Source of the DNA: Angiostrongylus vasorum
Taxonomy: Eukaryota > Nematoda > Chromadorea > Rhabditida > Metastrongylidae
DNA length: 64,000 nt
Reading direction: 5' to 3'
Assembly (NCBI GenBank): GCA_018806985.1
Contig: JADANN010000202.1
Location: 930,001-994,000 of the forward strand
Part shown: in pieces, positions 12,040 to 22,776 of the stretch
Layout of the letters: the number at the start of each line of letters is the position of its first letter
Numbering within the stretch: position 1 is the stretch's first letter
Made by a program: the position numbers and the translations under genes
Notes under the pieces: model-generated
What the model was told of the DNA's origin: nothing
Databases searched by the model: none
The model's input: the letters and a program-made list of their open reading frames with translations, nothing else

Positions 12040-13514
12040 CGTTCAATAATCAGACCGACTCGTGAGCTTCGTCAATTCAGCGAAAGCTATTTCATGTGCG
12101 TTCGACAAACGGAGCCGAAATCAAAATTTCCATTCATCCATTCAAACGTTTATAGCCACTGTTTACTGCACCATTCTCATTCTAATATGGCACAATTCGA
12201 AGGTGAGCCAACAGTAAAAGGAATATCTGTTCGTATAACACTTCATCATGGGGAGTAACGCTAAGCAGTTGGCAAGGTACACTTTCCATAATCATCTTAA
12301 TTCTGGAAAAAATAAACTGTACGTGCTAAGGAAAGGCAGAAGAAAGAAAAACAAGGAAATGTTAAGATCAAGCATACTTGTGATAATGGGCCTCTCACTG
12401 TCACATTGCCGATGACGCTTACTTTTTGGTGAAAACCGAACAATGGGTCGGCGTTTAATAGAAAATCCGTTTCGTGCAGCATGCATTGAGCTCGGGGTTC
12501 GCAGCTGAAAGGGTCCCATACCACGACGTGTACATTGACTAGCGTCGTCGTTAGCATCGGTCTTCTACAAAATTTACTCCTACAATAGGCAAGGAATCTC
12601 CGAGAACTCGCGTATTTGCAACTCCTTCTTAGGAATTACTTTCCTTTAAACTGGGCATGAATCAGTAATTCTGTAATTCTGTTTTCTTGATGAGTAGACA
12701 CCTAATTATTGAAGGAAAAATTTTTGCCCAACAGTGGTTAAAATCCGGCGGATGTCGCCTTCTTCAGAGCCTGGAAACTTCAAGTTTACCCGCAATCTCT
12801 TCATCCAAATATTTGAGTAACTCCAACAGGAGAAAGTGCATGAACAATAATTGTATGAACTATTTACTGTATAGACACGCATATCTGTATTCATACAGCA
12901 GAAGAATCTTCGTATCTTTTTGATGATCTCTGTGTCACTTTAAGGGAGTAAAGGAAAAGGAAGCACTGCAGAGTTCCTGAACGAGCAAACTCATCATCAA
13001 AGCTGTTACTGTTTCGGAAATTTTGATAGTTAATAGCTTTTTTTTGGACGACACCTAGTACAACATTTGTGGTCGAAACAAACTATCGATTTACTATAAA
13101 AAGTACTGAAGGAAATGTTGGTACTGCAAAGCGAAGCATCGAAAATAGAACGTGTTCAATCTGAAGCACACTGTCCAATTTGCATAACACATATGCATTG
13201 AAATCAACGCATGTTATTGCGATAATATGAATGTGAAGCGTGGCAAAGCTACTAGCTCTCGTATTTTTTTCAGCCGGTTCTCAGAAGCACAATTTCAAAA
13301 TGGCCTCTCTGATCACTTTCTGTGTGATTCCCATTTCGGTCATGTTGCAATTCCCTTCCAATCCACGTGGGAATTCACTCAGCTCAGCTATCTCCAACAT
13401 TGTAAAGTCATGGATGCCGTTGAATGCTGGTCTACACGACTAATGGCGTTCCAACATGGATTGTAGGAATCGGTTCCAGTTTTATTTGCGAAACGATGTG
13501 GGTTTTTTTACATG
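12040..13514. other. No gene seen
   Basis: No supported host gene. A decayed PLE 3' piece with CTGAAGAAGGCGAC on the minus strand lies at about 12735-12790. Confidence 0.45.
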
Positions 13515-13850
13515 GATATTCGGGGTTGAGGAGTCTAGTGGTTAGTGGGGGGCGTCGCTCAGGAACCAAAGGCGCTAATTTGACACCCTCTCTATCCTTC
13601 TCCTCTAGTCTGCGTGGGAACGCCTTCAGTCGACTACCTCCAAGATTAGAAACAGAATCGACTTCACGAGCATTCTATGATATTCAGAAAGATGGGGAAA
13701 TCCGCAAGTAGCAGCTGAATGAACACGCGAAATATTCGGAGACCATTGTGGACGATTAACGCGAGGAAAAACAAATTGAATGCAAGAATTGCTGGACTCT
13801 GCACAGTAGACGTGATGACGGATCATGTAAAAGTGTAAAAAAATATCCTC
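13515..13850 (+). mobile_element. tRNA-like SINE-B, copy 1
   Basis: About 320 bp, matched in reverse by 60870-61200. The head TCTAGTGGTTAGTGG resembles a tRNA A box. The shared body includes GCGAAATATTCGGAGACC-like and GTGGACGATTAACGCGAG-like blocks. The B box is eroded in this copy but better in the other. Confidence 0.65.
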
Positions 13851-13959
13851 TGTATTGCCAACTACAGACGTTTTTTTCACTGATAAGCTAACACAAACTC
13901 AGTCTGTGCAAAATTGAGAGTCGAAGTCGGCTTTAGACACCGTGGGCAATCTACTCGGA

Positions 13960-14095
13960 TTAATCCAGTTCTGATGAAGATGAGGACGAGGAAGCTTTAG
14001 ATGAATAAAATTTGACAACAACACAATGTTTGCTTATCCATGAAAAAAGAAGCATAGATCGTTCATATTGAGGTTGACTGAAAGTCGGTTTACAA
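13960..14095 (+). mobile_element. PLE 3' end fragment
   Basis: Contains CTGATGAAGATGAGG (an eroded hammerhead-like core), then GAATAAAA, TTTGCTTATCCATGAAA and TTGAGGTTGACTGAAAG. The order matches the PLE 3' end at 52721-52850. Confidence 0.6.
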
Positions 14096-14297
14096 TAACG
14101 TAGCTTCATCTGCTGCCTGTTCACAAGTTGCGTTGTCTACAAAGAATCGTCAGTACAACAAACAGAAGGCAATCCCAAAACTGTTGCACCAGATGAAATC
14201 CTTGCTGTGCAAAAACGTGTTGAACAGTCATTTTGTTCTCAATTTCCTCAATTTTTTGCTTACTTGTTTTTTTTAATACGTTACTATTATAAAGTAT

Positions 14298-14550
14298 AAA
14301 GGATAAAGCTCTCGGAGTTGATCAATCCCTGAAGGATGCGCCATGCATCCGACTTCATTAACTATCGTTGGAGGTGATTGAATGCATATCTGGCCTTTAC
14401 AATGACTTACGGTTGCCTACCGATGTATCGAGCCACTGCTATCATTCCAGACAAGTCCGTTACCAATTTGCCGACCCGGAGGGATGGAAGGCTTGGTAAG
14501 CGGGGATCGATTCCACATGTGGCCTCCAACCACTGCTCCACACGCGCCCA
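14298..14550 (-). mobile_element. SINE-A, copy 2
   Basis: Tail TTTATCC, then the GATCAATCCCTGAAGG end, GCATATCTGGCC and GGTAAC blocks, and the head GCGTGTGGAGCAGTGG read on the minus strand. Slightly shortened near the B box. Confidence 0.85.
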
Positions 14551-15349
14551 ATACGTTACTATTACCGTATTACATCCATATTATAGTAATTTATGCAACG
14601 TTTAGTGTCATATATAAGCGGGATGAGACAGTGTACTAGGCACAACGAAAAATTGAAAGATTTCATTCAATACAAAAACGTGCTGCTCACAAATTGACTG
14701 CTTCCAGGGTATTCAATCAGCGAGTGTTTGGTCTTACATGGCTTCGAACATTATGTGGATTTTGAGTGTGGGCATCAATCCGCTTATGTGCTTCGTTGTG
14801 AACAGGTTCTCCTTGATGTTTTCAGCAGTTAATCGTTAATTTATTACTTTCTATCTCGACATTCATCGAGATACGACAAGAATTTACGAGTGGTTGAGTA
14901 CCAGCAAAACTTCCACTCGTCCCTTTCACTCACCAGGGATTGCTCTATAGATCCCACTTGCTCCAGAGATACGAAGTGGTCTTACACTTCTAGCCCTATT
15001 TGCAGAGTTCTGAATGAAAAGAGCGGCTCAGCAAAACCTGAACGTAATCTGGGCTTTCAGACGGAGAACTCGGACTCTTGGTTAGCTTGGGAGACCCTGA
15101 CTGGAGGTGGAACTTACGTTGTCACTTCGCTGCCTTAAAGCCCACTCGCAGTTCAACACTCAGAAACACCTTCTATGTATGATCGGGTGGTAAAGCATTT
15201 AGAGGGATAGCCTAAGCACAATCCGATAATTTCTAAGGCAAACCAAATTAGAAATTGTCCCTACTTGTTCGCAATAAGTAAGAAAAAAACTTTATTAATG
15301 AAAGACTGAAGCCAAGGAGTGAACAATGAAGAATTGTTATATGGACAGC
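14551..15349. other. No gene seen
   Basis: No coding frame that I can support. Around 15040-15140 there is weak similarity to the 5' part of the RTE-A derivative at 46930-47040 (GGGAGACCCTG). Confidence 0.35.
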
Positions 15350-15480
15350 AAATGCGCCATGCATTCGACTTCATTAAGTATTTCAGAGGGTGACTGAATG
15401 CATATCTGGTCCACGCAACGAATTGCAATGGCATTGTAATGCACTAACTCGTTGCTGCTATCCCCCCAAATAGTAAGCCC
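15350..15480 (-). mobile_element. SINE-A, partial copy
   Basis: Only the 3' half is kept (ATGCGCCATGCATTCGACTT, GAATGCATATCTGG). The tRNA-like head is missing. Confidence 0.65.
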
Positions 15481-15568
15481 CGGAAACTGGAACGAATCAG
15501 AGGCCAGGAAACAGATGGACGAGAATAGATGGATGAGCAAGCAAACAGTAAAAATAAAAATAGTTTTC

Positions 15569-15722
15569 ATAATGCTGAGATATTTGCAAAACTCCGGACT
15601 GCAGGTGTCTGCGGTGGGGAACGAACGCGCTATCATCCTTTCCGGGCAGTAACGCGTTTACCACCACATCATGCGGATCCTTCATTTCGCCTGTCTCTCA
15701 GCTAGTTCTATCGATCACAGAA
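15569..15722. repeat. FB foldback element, one arm
   Basis: Holds the FB inner arm: GCTGAGATATTTGCAAAACT, GGTGTCTGCGGTGG, GAACGAACGCGC, and the CTGTCTCTCAGCTAGTTCT end. The opposite arm is missing. Confidence 0.7.
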
Positions 15723-15764
15723 TAAATTTTCGAAACATGACCTCACTAGGCTCTCACAAGAGAT

Positions 15765-15925
15765 AGAGACATAACGGGGAAGATTTTGAAATAGAAGTTA
15801 CGGTCCTCGAACAGGAGAAGAAAACATAAGCGCGCAAAATTCTCGAGGAATTCTGGATCAATTCCAACAATCCGAAAATGAACCGCAGGGAGGAATGTCT
15901 AACAATCACGCGTGATCACCTGTAT
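15765..15925 (+). mobile_element. PLE coding 3' fragment
   Basis: Matches the last part of the PLE coding region and the start of its 3' region (CAAAATTCTCGAGG, AATCCGAAAATGAACCGCAG, ATCACGCGTGAT), as at 52400-52490. It directly abuts the 3' end of RTE-B copy 1. Confidence 0.7.
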
Positions 15926-18780
15926 CACCTGTAATCTAGTTGATCGTCGAGTGACTCGAGCGGGTGCCAGTAAATCTTCCATTTTTCCCTTTCGCGTGTA
16001 AGAGTAGCCCAGTAGGTTCGCTCGCTCTAGGGATTCGTCGAGCATCATATCTTTCTTCTAGGCTCATCGTGAAGAACCCTGACCATTGGGTCGGTGGTCT
16101 TCCTGCAGTGCGTTTGACATCCCGAGGAATGCAGTCACTAACGGCTGTTGTTCATCGGTTGTCATTCAAACGCACTACGTATCCGGCGCACCTTTTCCTG
16201 GACTGTTTGGGGGCTCAGAAGTCATCTTTGATTTTTGACCGTTGACGCAAGTCGAAACTTCGGATCCCTTTCCCTTACTTGTGTGAAACGGGATAGTCCT
16301 AGCAGCGTCCTTTCGGCTGCGCGTTGAATAACGCCGAGTGTTCTTTCATCCTGCTCACGCAGAGACCAGGTTTCCTACGCATTCGCTAAGATGCAAGTAC
16401 CGTTGAGTCGAAAAGTTGGAGACGGCGTCAGGTGTTCTTTGTTCTCTTCACTATATCCTCGATGCTCTTGAATGCTCCCCAAGCCGCTCGTTTCCTTCTG
16501 CTTAACTCTGGAGCTAAATCGTTCACCATGTTGATTTCCCGGCCTAGATAGACGGAAATGGAACATTCGGAGATATTCGTTCCGTTGAGCGTGAATAAGG
16601 CATACCAAAGCAATCCGTTCCTCATGAACATCGTTTTTGTGAGATTTAGTCGAAGACCAATCTTTCCACAGGCTTCACCAAAGTCGTCAAGCCTTAATTC
16701 CGTCTGGCTAATGCTTGTTGTTATAAGGACGATGTCATCAGCAAAGCAAAGATGGTGTAACTGCCGACCATCGATTTTCACTCCCATATTATCCAATTCC
16801 AGTGTTCGCATGACGTCCTGGAAGCTGGCGCTAAATAATTTTGGAGAGATGGTATCGCCTTGCCTAACTCCTTTTTTGACGTCAATGTTAATATCATTGT
16901 AGAATGGTGATTTCTTGATTGCGAAATTTTTGTAAAGCTTCCAAAGAATCTTCATGTACTGAGTACGGACTCCCTGATTACCGAGGGCTTCCATGACTGC
17001 TTCTATCATAATTGTGATAAAGGCCTTCTTCAAGTGAGAGAGAGCGGTCTTTTGTACCCTCGCGATACTTCGATGATTCTTGTTATCGTGTGAATGTGGT
17101 CCATCGTACTAATTCATTTTTGGAAGCCTGCTTGCTCACATGGATGCCCTTCGTCCAGTATTGTGACACTCTTGGTCAGGATGACTCGAGTGAAAAGTCT
17201 GTAGACGACAGTCAGCAAGCAGATTGGGCGATAGTTGCCGACATCATGTAGGTCGCCCTTCTTGAACAATAGCACGGTGTAACGTGTGAAGAGCGGGGCC
17301 AGTGTGTTCACGAAAGCTGGCGGAAGGCTCTCAAAGTGTTCAGATCTTATCCTGTCCGGACTTAGTGCTGTTCGATTTTTCACCGACGAAATAGCATGTC
17401 GAATTTCGGAAGGGAGAACAAGTGGTACTTTCATAAGAGGAAAGGAAGACGTGGCTGCTGAAGAGATCCCAGTAGTATTCGTGAATGATTTTCTCCATTG
17501 CCTTTTTTGGCCGCTGAAACTGTTCCATCTGGGCGTCGGAGTGCAATCATCTTGGTCTTATAATAGGCGAAGCATCGGTGGGTTTTGCGAATGCTCTTCC
17601 CAGCCTCTGCAGCTTCGACCATTACTGCTGCTCTTATCTCTTTAAGATCTTTTTTTATCCCCCTATCTGCATTGTTTTGCAAGCTCGGACATTAGATCGC
17701 GGTTTCCTGCACTTCGTTCGATTTTATGCTGACGTATCAGCTCGGATGCTTCTGGAGGCAGACATGTATTGGTGACTTTCGAGCTCTCGTCTTTCATAGC
17801 GCTAGTGGTATTGAACGAACCGATCGTATTCGTCGTCGATGTTATCGACAACGGCATCTTCCCAGCAGCCGATTAGTGAATTGAATAAGCCCCAGTTTAT
17901 GGTGGTTCTGGAATTTCGTTTCTTTGATTTAGCGGCTTTTTCTCCTTTCCGCGAGAAATGGAATCTTGTACGAAGGCGGTGGTGGAATGGTCCCGTGTAG
18001 AATTTTGGTACAACAGCGACAACGGTTAGGCAAAACATTCTATGTACTACGATGTGGTCTACTTCATTATGGCACTCTCCACTGGGAGACTTCCGCGTCC
18101 AGCGTTGAAGGTGGGGCTTCTGGAATTGTAAGCTACCATGGATGATCTTGGTCGTCATGGCAAACTAGGACAGCGGCTCACCCTGTTCGCTCCATTCTAT
18201 TCCGCGGGTCAAAATGTGACGTTCTTCAGACGTTCTCTTTTGCCCAATCTTGACATTGAAATCTCCAATGATGATCTTGAAAAATGTATGGTCTTCTCTG
18301 TAGAACTTCTTCAAGTCCATATAGAACGTTTCGACTTCTTCTTCATCATAGCTTGATGTCGGCGCGTAAACGACGAAAACTGTCAGAGCCTGTATTAATC
18401 CACATCTCTTCAATTGTGAACGCCCGATTTGATTTGTTAAGTGTTCGGATGAATCGATGTTCATGGCGAAACTCTTACTGACGAAAGCCCGACGCCGCCG
18501 ACTTTCTAATTGGCGCATCTTCCAAGGAGCAGTTTTTCTCCAGTGTCATATACGGCGGTGAATGGGTGGCGTGGTGTCGTCTCGGCCAGTCTGATGACGT
18601 CGTGCCTTTGTAGTGCTCCTTTGTAGTGGTGGCTGGGATTGGTGCACCAGTATTGTAGTGACCATTGGGCCACTCACTCCTTTGCAGTAGTTCAGTGGTG
18701 GAATAATCAGTTGAATTGAACATCAGATAGTGTACAGACCATCGACTAGTCGTTGGTGTCTCTGCCTAACTCTCGAAAGC
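15926..18780 (-). mobile_element. RTE-type LINE, family RTE-B, copy 1 (nearly complete, broken)
   Basis: Minus-strand LINE. Endonuclease pieces at about 18165-18720 (VVYAPTSSYDEEEVETFY, IIGDFNVKIG), RT N-terminal part at 17114-17434 (KKGDLHDVGNYRPICLL), RT core at 16428-17033 with FADD at 16734-16745 and GVRQGDTISPKLF, and the C-terminal part at about 15980-16420. The 3' end is an ACAGGTGA-type repeat at 15926-15945. Frames shift several times, so it is dead, but one 201-codon RT stretch is open. It differs from RTE-A in sequence while sharing its order. Its 5' limit is not fixed and could reach 19440. Confidence 0.85.
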
Positions 18781-21535
18781 GAATCTGTGTCGTGATTCGT
18801 GCTATTTGATAGTTCTGTAATATTTAGGTATTTACCTTTAACGTTTGAGAGGCTGCGAATTGAGAGATGTGTAGTAGAAATTGTAGTTCCATGCTGCCAC
18901 AATTGATCTCTGGGCTATAGTTGCCAAATGAACGCACAGCTCGGATTGTACGTGAGGATGCTGGAGGCCGGCTTGCTCCATTGAGTGCAGTGCCACACGG
19001 TTTTTTAACTGTTCGCTTGAATGGACTTGTATGTTCTCTTTCTTCGCCACGGGGTCTTGTGATTGTTGTCTTCACAGCGTAAATCTCAAATACTTCCCGA
19101 TCACTTGATTGCTGTCCTTGGCCAAATCGACTCGTAGAATACAATCCGCATAAAGACAACACATCTACGCACGCATGGATGAATGCACTCTTGTAAATAA
19201 CGTATCTGCCAAATCGCTGCAGCAGAAACACTGAGTCCATCTCCTGGATCCACCTGCTTCTCCGGGAAGCAAAGGTCGCTTTTGGTCCGCGATTAATAAC
19301 CTCTCCTCCACCTGTATAGCGATACGTTGCTCATGCAACCAACCGGCAACAGATCCCTCTATGAGTGAGATCCTGGAACGGGAAGTGTAGGGATTATAAA
19401 TGCTGTGCAATTGACGCGTGTTCCCTACCATCATTTATTCCGCCAAATTGATACCACGCTTGTTGGGAAAAAAGCTTCCTGCTATCCAGTCACTGCTTGT
19501 AATAAGGATCAATGAACGCTCTAGCGTGGTAATCTCATCATTCCAGAGAGCATTGCGTAAACAAGACTTCAACTGACAGTCAGACCCATATACAATTTTC
19601 TCTCAACTAACAGTCGGAACCATATGCAATTGCAAAAACTTCTCCCATTTTAGGCTAATTGAGTGGCTGATTTAAGTACACTGGATCTCAATTCCTTTTC
19701 GTCCAAACTCTGAGTAAATCGAAATCTGAGGAAGGGTTGGCAAATGCGCGCCAAATATGGTGTCAGAAACCATGTGTCTGCTTGTCAAGACAAACACTCG
19801 TGGTTATCACATAGTGTTTTTTCGCTCACCGATCTGCTATCATTTGAAAACTTCGATTAAAACTCATTTGTAACGAATTTCTTCGATTTGTGAGACTGAG
19901 CGAGAAATACTATGACGAGCTAGTGACGTGGTGCCTTATCCCAGAATATCTTCAACTAAACCAACTGAACCTACTCGTTTAAGTATCAAGTACCAAGTAA
20001 AAACCAACGTTTATAAAATGCTAGGAGTGACAGCCTAAATATTTAGAAGACCCGCTCTGAAATATCTTACGCACCATCAAGCGGTCTCTCAGTTCAGTTA
20101 GTCGTTTGACAACTTTACTAACTGGAAGCAGCCAAGTTTGCTTTGGCCTTAGTGGCTACCTTACGATCTGTAATGTATTCATTACAGTAGTGATTACTTA
20201 TAAAGCTTTATTTTCCTTGGAAGCTCGAGACACCTGTGACTTAACGTGTCCACATCTTCGCAACAAATGTCATCGATATGATCGAGAATAGTCCAGCGAC
20301 CACAATTCGATCTGAATTCTTCGGGAATTGGTCAGAGCTGCTCCTTAGTCAGATGAACAATGTTCCAACTTATAACTTTCTTCGGTGAGCACTGTGTAGA
20401 AGTTCACCATACCACATGTCGCTAAATGTCTATTTTCGAGCTTCCAGTCCTCTCACAAACCTTGTCATTCGTCCACATTCCTCTGTTCGACATTAATTCA
20501 TCACAATTACTCTAATCAATTCTACTGTGAATTGTTTAGCTTTTTAGTGTAATTTCACAGCAGCACTTTCCATGCGGCTTGACGTTTTAAGACAGAGCCA
20601 ACAAAACTGCTGATTTTGATTTCTCAGTCCACTGTACCACAAGATGTTTCCCATTGGGTGGTTGGCATTGGTTTCAATGCATAATAGAGCAAAGTGGACA
20701 AAGTGCGTCATATGACTTGGATTTCTAAACATCCATTGTGATTTCCAATGTACTATCTGTTCTAGGAAAAAATGAAAATGAAAATGCTTACAAATGAAAT
20801 TTTGTTGTACCCTTTGCAGTTTACCTTCATTGGACATCGTTCCTTAGATTATTCTTTTACTTCAACATTCTTGGTCCCTTCGAGCACTTTAGCGTTCCTA
20901 GAAAATGTGATGAAAAAGCATTCAACCATGCCAAAATCCGCATCCCTCTATGATTTAAGATTGTCGCAGAAGTGATCGTCACTTCATCTGCCGTCCTTGT
21001 TCAATTATTTCACGTCACCTGCATAACCTGTAATTCCGTTAATTTTTGAATAGATTTGAATAGATAAAGTCTGTTTTCGTTTCCATCGTGAGATAATCTA
21101 ATAGTATGTAGGCTTTGCAAAAGAACTACAAAGATCCACACTTTTTCAAGCAGACCTTTATTTTTGTTGTTCACTGCGATGAGATACCCACAGGGTGCTC
21201 ACGGCGCTCAACCGAGGTGTTTATTCTTAGAAACATTTATAGATGGAAATGCTTTCTTTCTCTTTTAAGCTTTTCTCCGATTTGGAGGCGTTATTAATGG
21301 AGTATATCTTCTTCTTTACATTGGAGTAGAGAGTAATAGTAAGGTGAACATCTACGCTAGGAGTGCAGACCAGGTTTGAGAATCACCACTTCTCTCCTCT
21401 ATCATGAGTAGGTAAACCACTAGAGACAAGTTATACGCGTTTCTTGGTCGGCTCATACGTAAGAATGTCACATAAAGTGCCTTGTTATGATGCTTGTTTT
21501 TATGACTAAACGTTAAGATCTCATGTGTAGAGTAA
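18781..21535. other. No host gene seen
   Basis: Open frames at 18824-19434 (minus) might be the 5' part of RTE-B, but I recognise no domain. The rest is unassigned AT-rich sequence. Confidence 0.4.
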
Positions 21536-21735
21536 AAAGATAAGGATAAAGCGTTGCTACTCAGTTCAAACGAAATGCGCTATGAATTCGACTTCATTAG
21601 GTACTGTTAGACATGTTCGAATGTATATCTGGCCACTTGGATTGACTTGCGATGTATTAAGCCAACACCGTTATCCTTCGGAAGTTGTTAGTAGATTCGT
21701 CTGGAAGGACAGCGATTTGGTTCGATACCTTGGAT
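21536..21735 (-). mobile_element. SINE-A, eroded copy
   Basis: Keeps GATAAAGCG, ATTCGACTTCATTAGG, GTATATCTGGCC and GACTTGCGATGTATT in SINE-A order. The head is lost. Confidence 0.5.
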
Positions 21736-22139
21736 ACAAAAAACCTAGCGAGTGACCTTCGCGAATATTGAGAGCACCCTAGCGCAGATATGCCGGGTAT
21801 CTAGCAAAATTCAAACTCGGCTTGTATTATTCGACACGTCTATTAGAAAAGAAGCGGTAAATTATCAAGCCTCACAAGAATTCACCCACGAACCATGTTG
21901 TTTGCAAGGAACGGTCGCATGCTAACGAAATGTACTATGGAAGGTGGAATGCGCGCTTCACCTGATAACAGGTCATCTAAACATCGGGATGTCTAAATAT
22001 CATGAAATGTTTAGACTTCACAGCTTGGTGTTCTTTGCCGAGTAATGAACTTGGGAAGGCCTATGACTGCCGGAATTCTCTAGAAATCATTTTCAGACGT
22101 TGAGTGTAGTCAATACGTTGCATGTATTTTCCATGTCGA

Positions 22140-22400
22140 CCGTCATTTAACCTCGGTGTGAGTGGCCAGTGTACGTCATTTCATTGATAAGATAACGCGA
22201 AGCTGTTGCCAAATATATATTCGGGTAACGTTCCGACGGCTTCTTCTTCCTTAGAATCAACGATCCGAGTCGATGGCTCGTAGACGTTCGTATTCTCAAT
22301 GTATTGTCTTCGTCGTCGCATCGAATCGAATCTTCTTCAGTGAAGCGCCGCTCAAATGAGGCAACCTAGCCCGGCAGCGCTGTTTTATAGAGGACGGTTG
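22140..22400 (-). mobile_element. Short non-autonomous PLE-related element
   Basis: Minus-strand copy of the same short family as 45040-45335, 56788-57133 and 42700-42890: an AACCTCGGTGTGAG tail, an eroded core (AAGAAGAAGCCGTCGGAACG), then ATCGAGTCGATGG-like and GAGCGGCGCTTCAC-like blocks. No coding capacity. Confidence 0.5.
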
Positions 22401-22640
22401 TTGTTGATAATTCTTGTCCATTAATAATAATTTGTTTCTCTACGGACAATCCATCCTGCAGCGGTCGGTATGGTATTAGCTAACTAAGAGCGAATAGAAA
22501 ATGAATATTTCCCAAACTCACCATCGTTCAACCTCGATATGAATAATCACTTTACGTTATTTCATTGTTAAACTAAGAGGAAATTCTTACCAAACAAGTA
22601 GCACTGCATTAGGTGTATATCCGGTGTATTAAATTGTGTA
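22401..22640 (+). promoter_or_regulatory. Region just upstream of XDH
   Basis: Holds whatever proximal promoter the gene has, by position only. I see no TATA box, initiator or splice-leader acceptor that I would defend. Confidence 0.25.
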
Positions 22641-22776
22641 ATGGTTCTTACAACCGACGTCGATGATATTTCTTCGTATGAGTATAACACGCTAATCTTC
22701 TACGTGAACGGTCACCGTATCAAAGAGGATCGTGTCGACCCGAAGACCACGTTGGCCACTTACTTGCGTGACCATT
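22641..22776 (+). CDS. xdh-1: XDH exon 1 (start codon)
   Basis: Encodes residues 1-45 and the first base of codon 46. The ATG opens MVLTTDVDD and is followed by LIFYVNG, the usual start of the first ferredoxin-like domain. The donor is GTTAGT. I chose this ATG because it is the first in frame and its distance to LIFYVNG suits the family. No trans-splice acceptor or core promoter is obvious just upstream. Confidence 0.9.

Noticed and set aside
13972..14010. Functional hammerhead at CTGATGAAGATGAGG
   Set aside because: GAAA is missing (AAGC) and helix II does not close. Kept only as a PLE 3' remnant.
18824..19434. Minus frames just upstream of RTE-B, possibly an ORF1
   Set aside because: No known domain was seen. 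RTE elements usually lack a clear ORF1. Left as unassigned.
19727..19760. Hammerhead-like CTGAGGA on the plus strand
   Set aside because: No GAAA follows the would-be helix II and there are no PLE tail motifs nearby.
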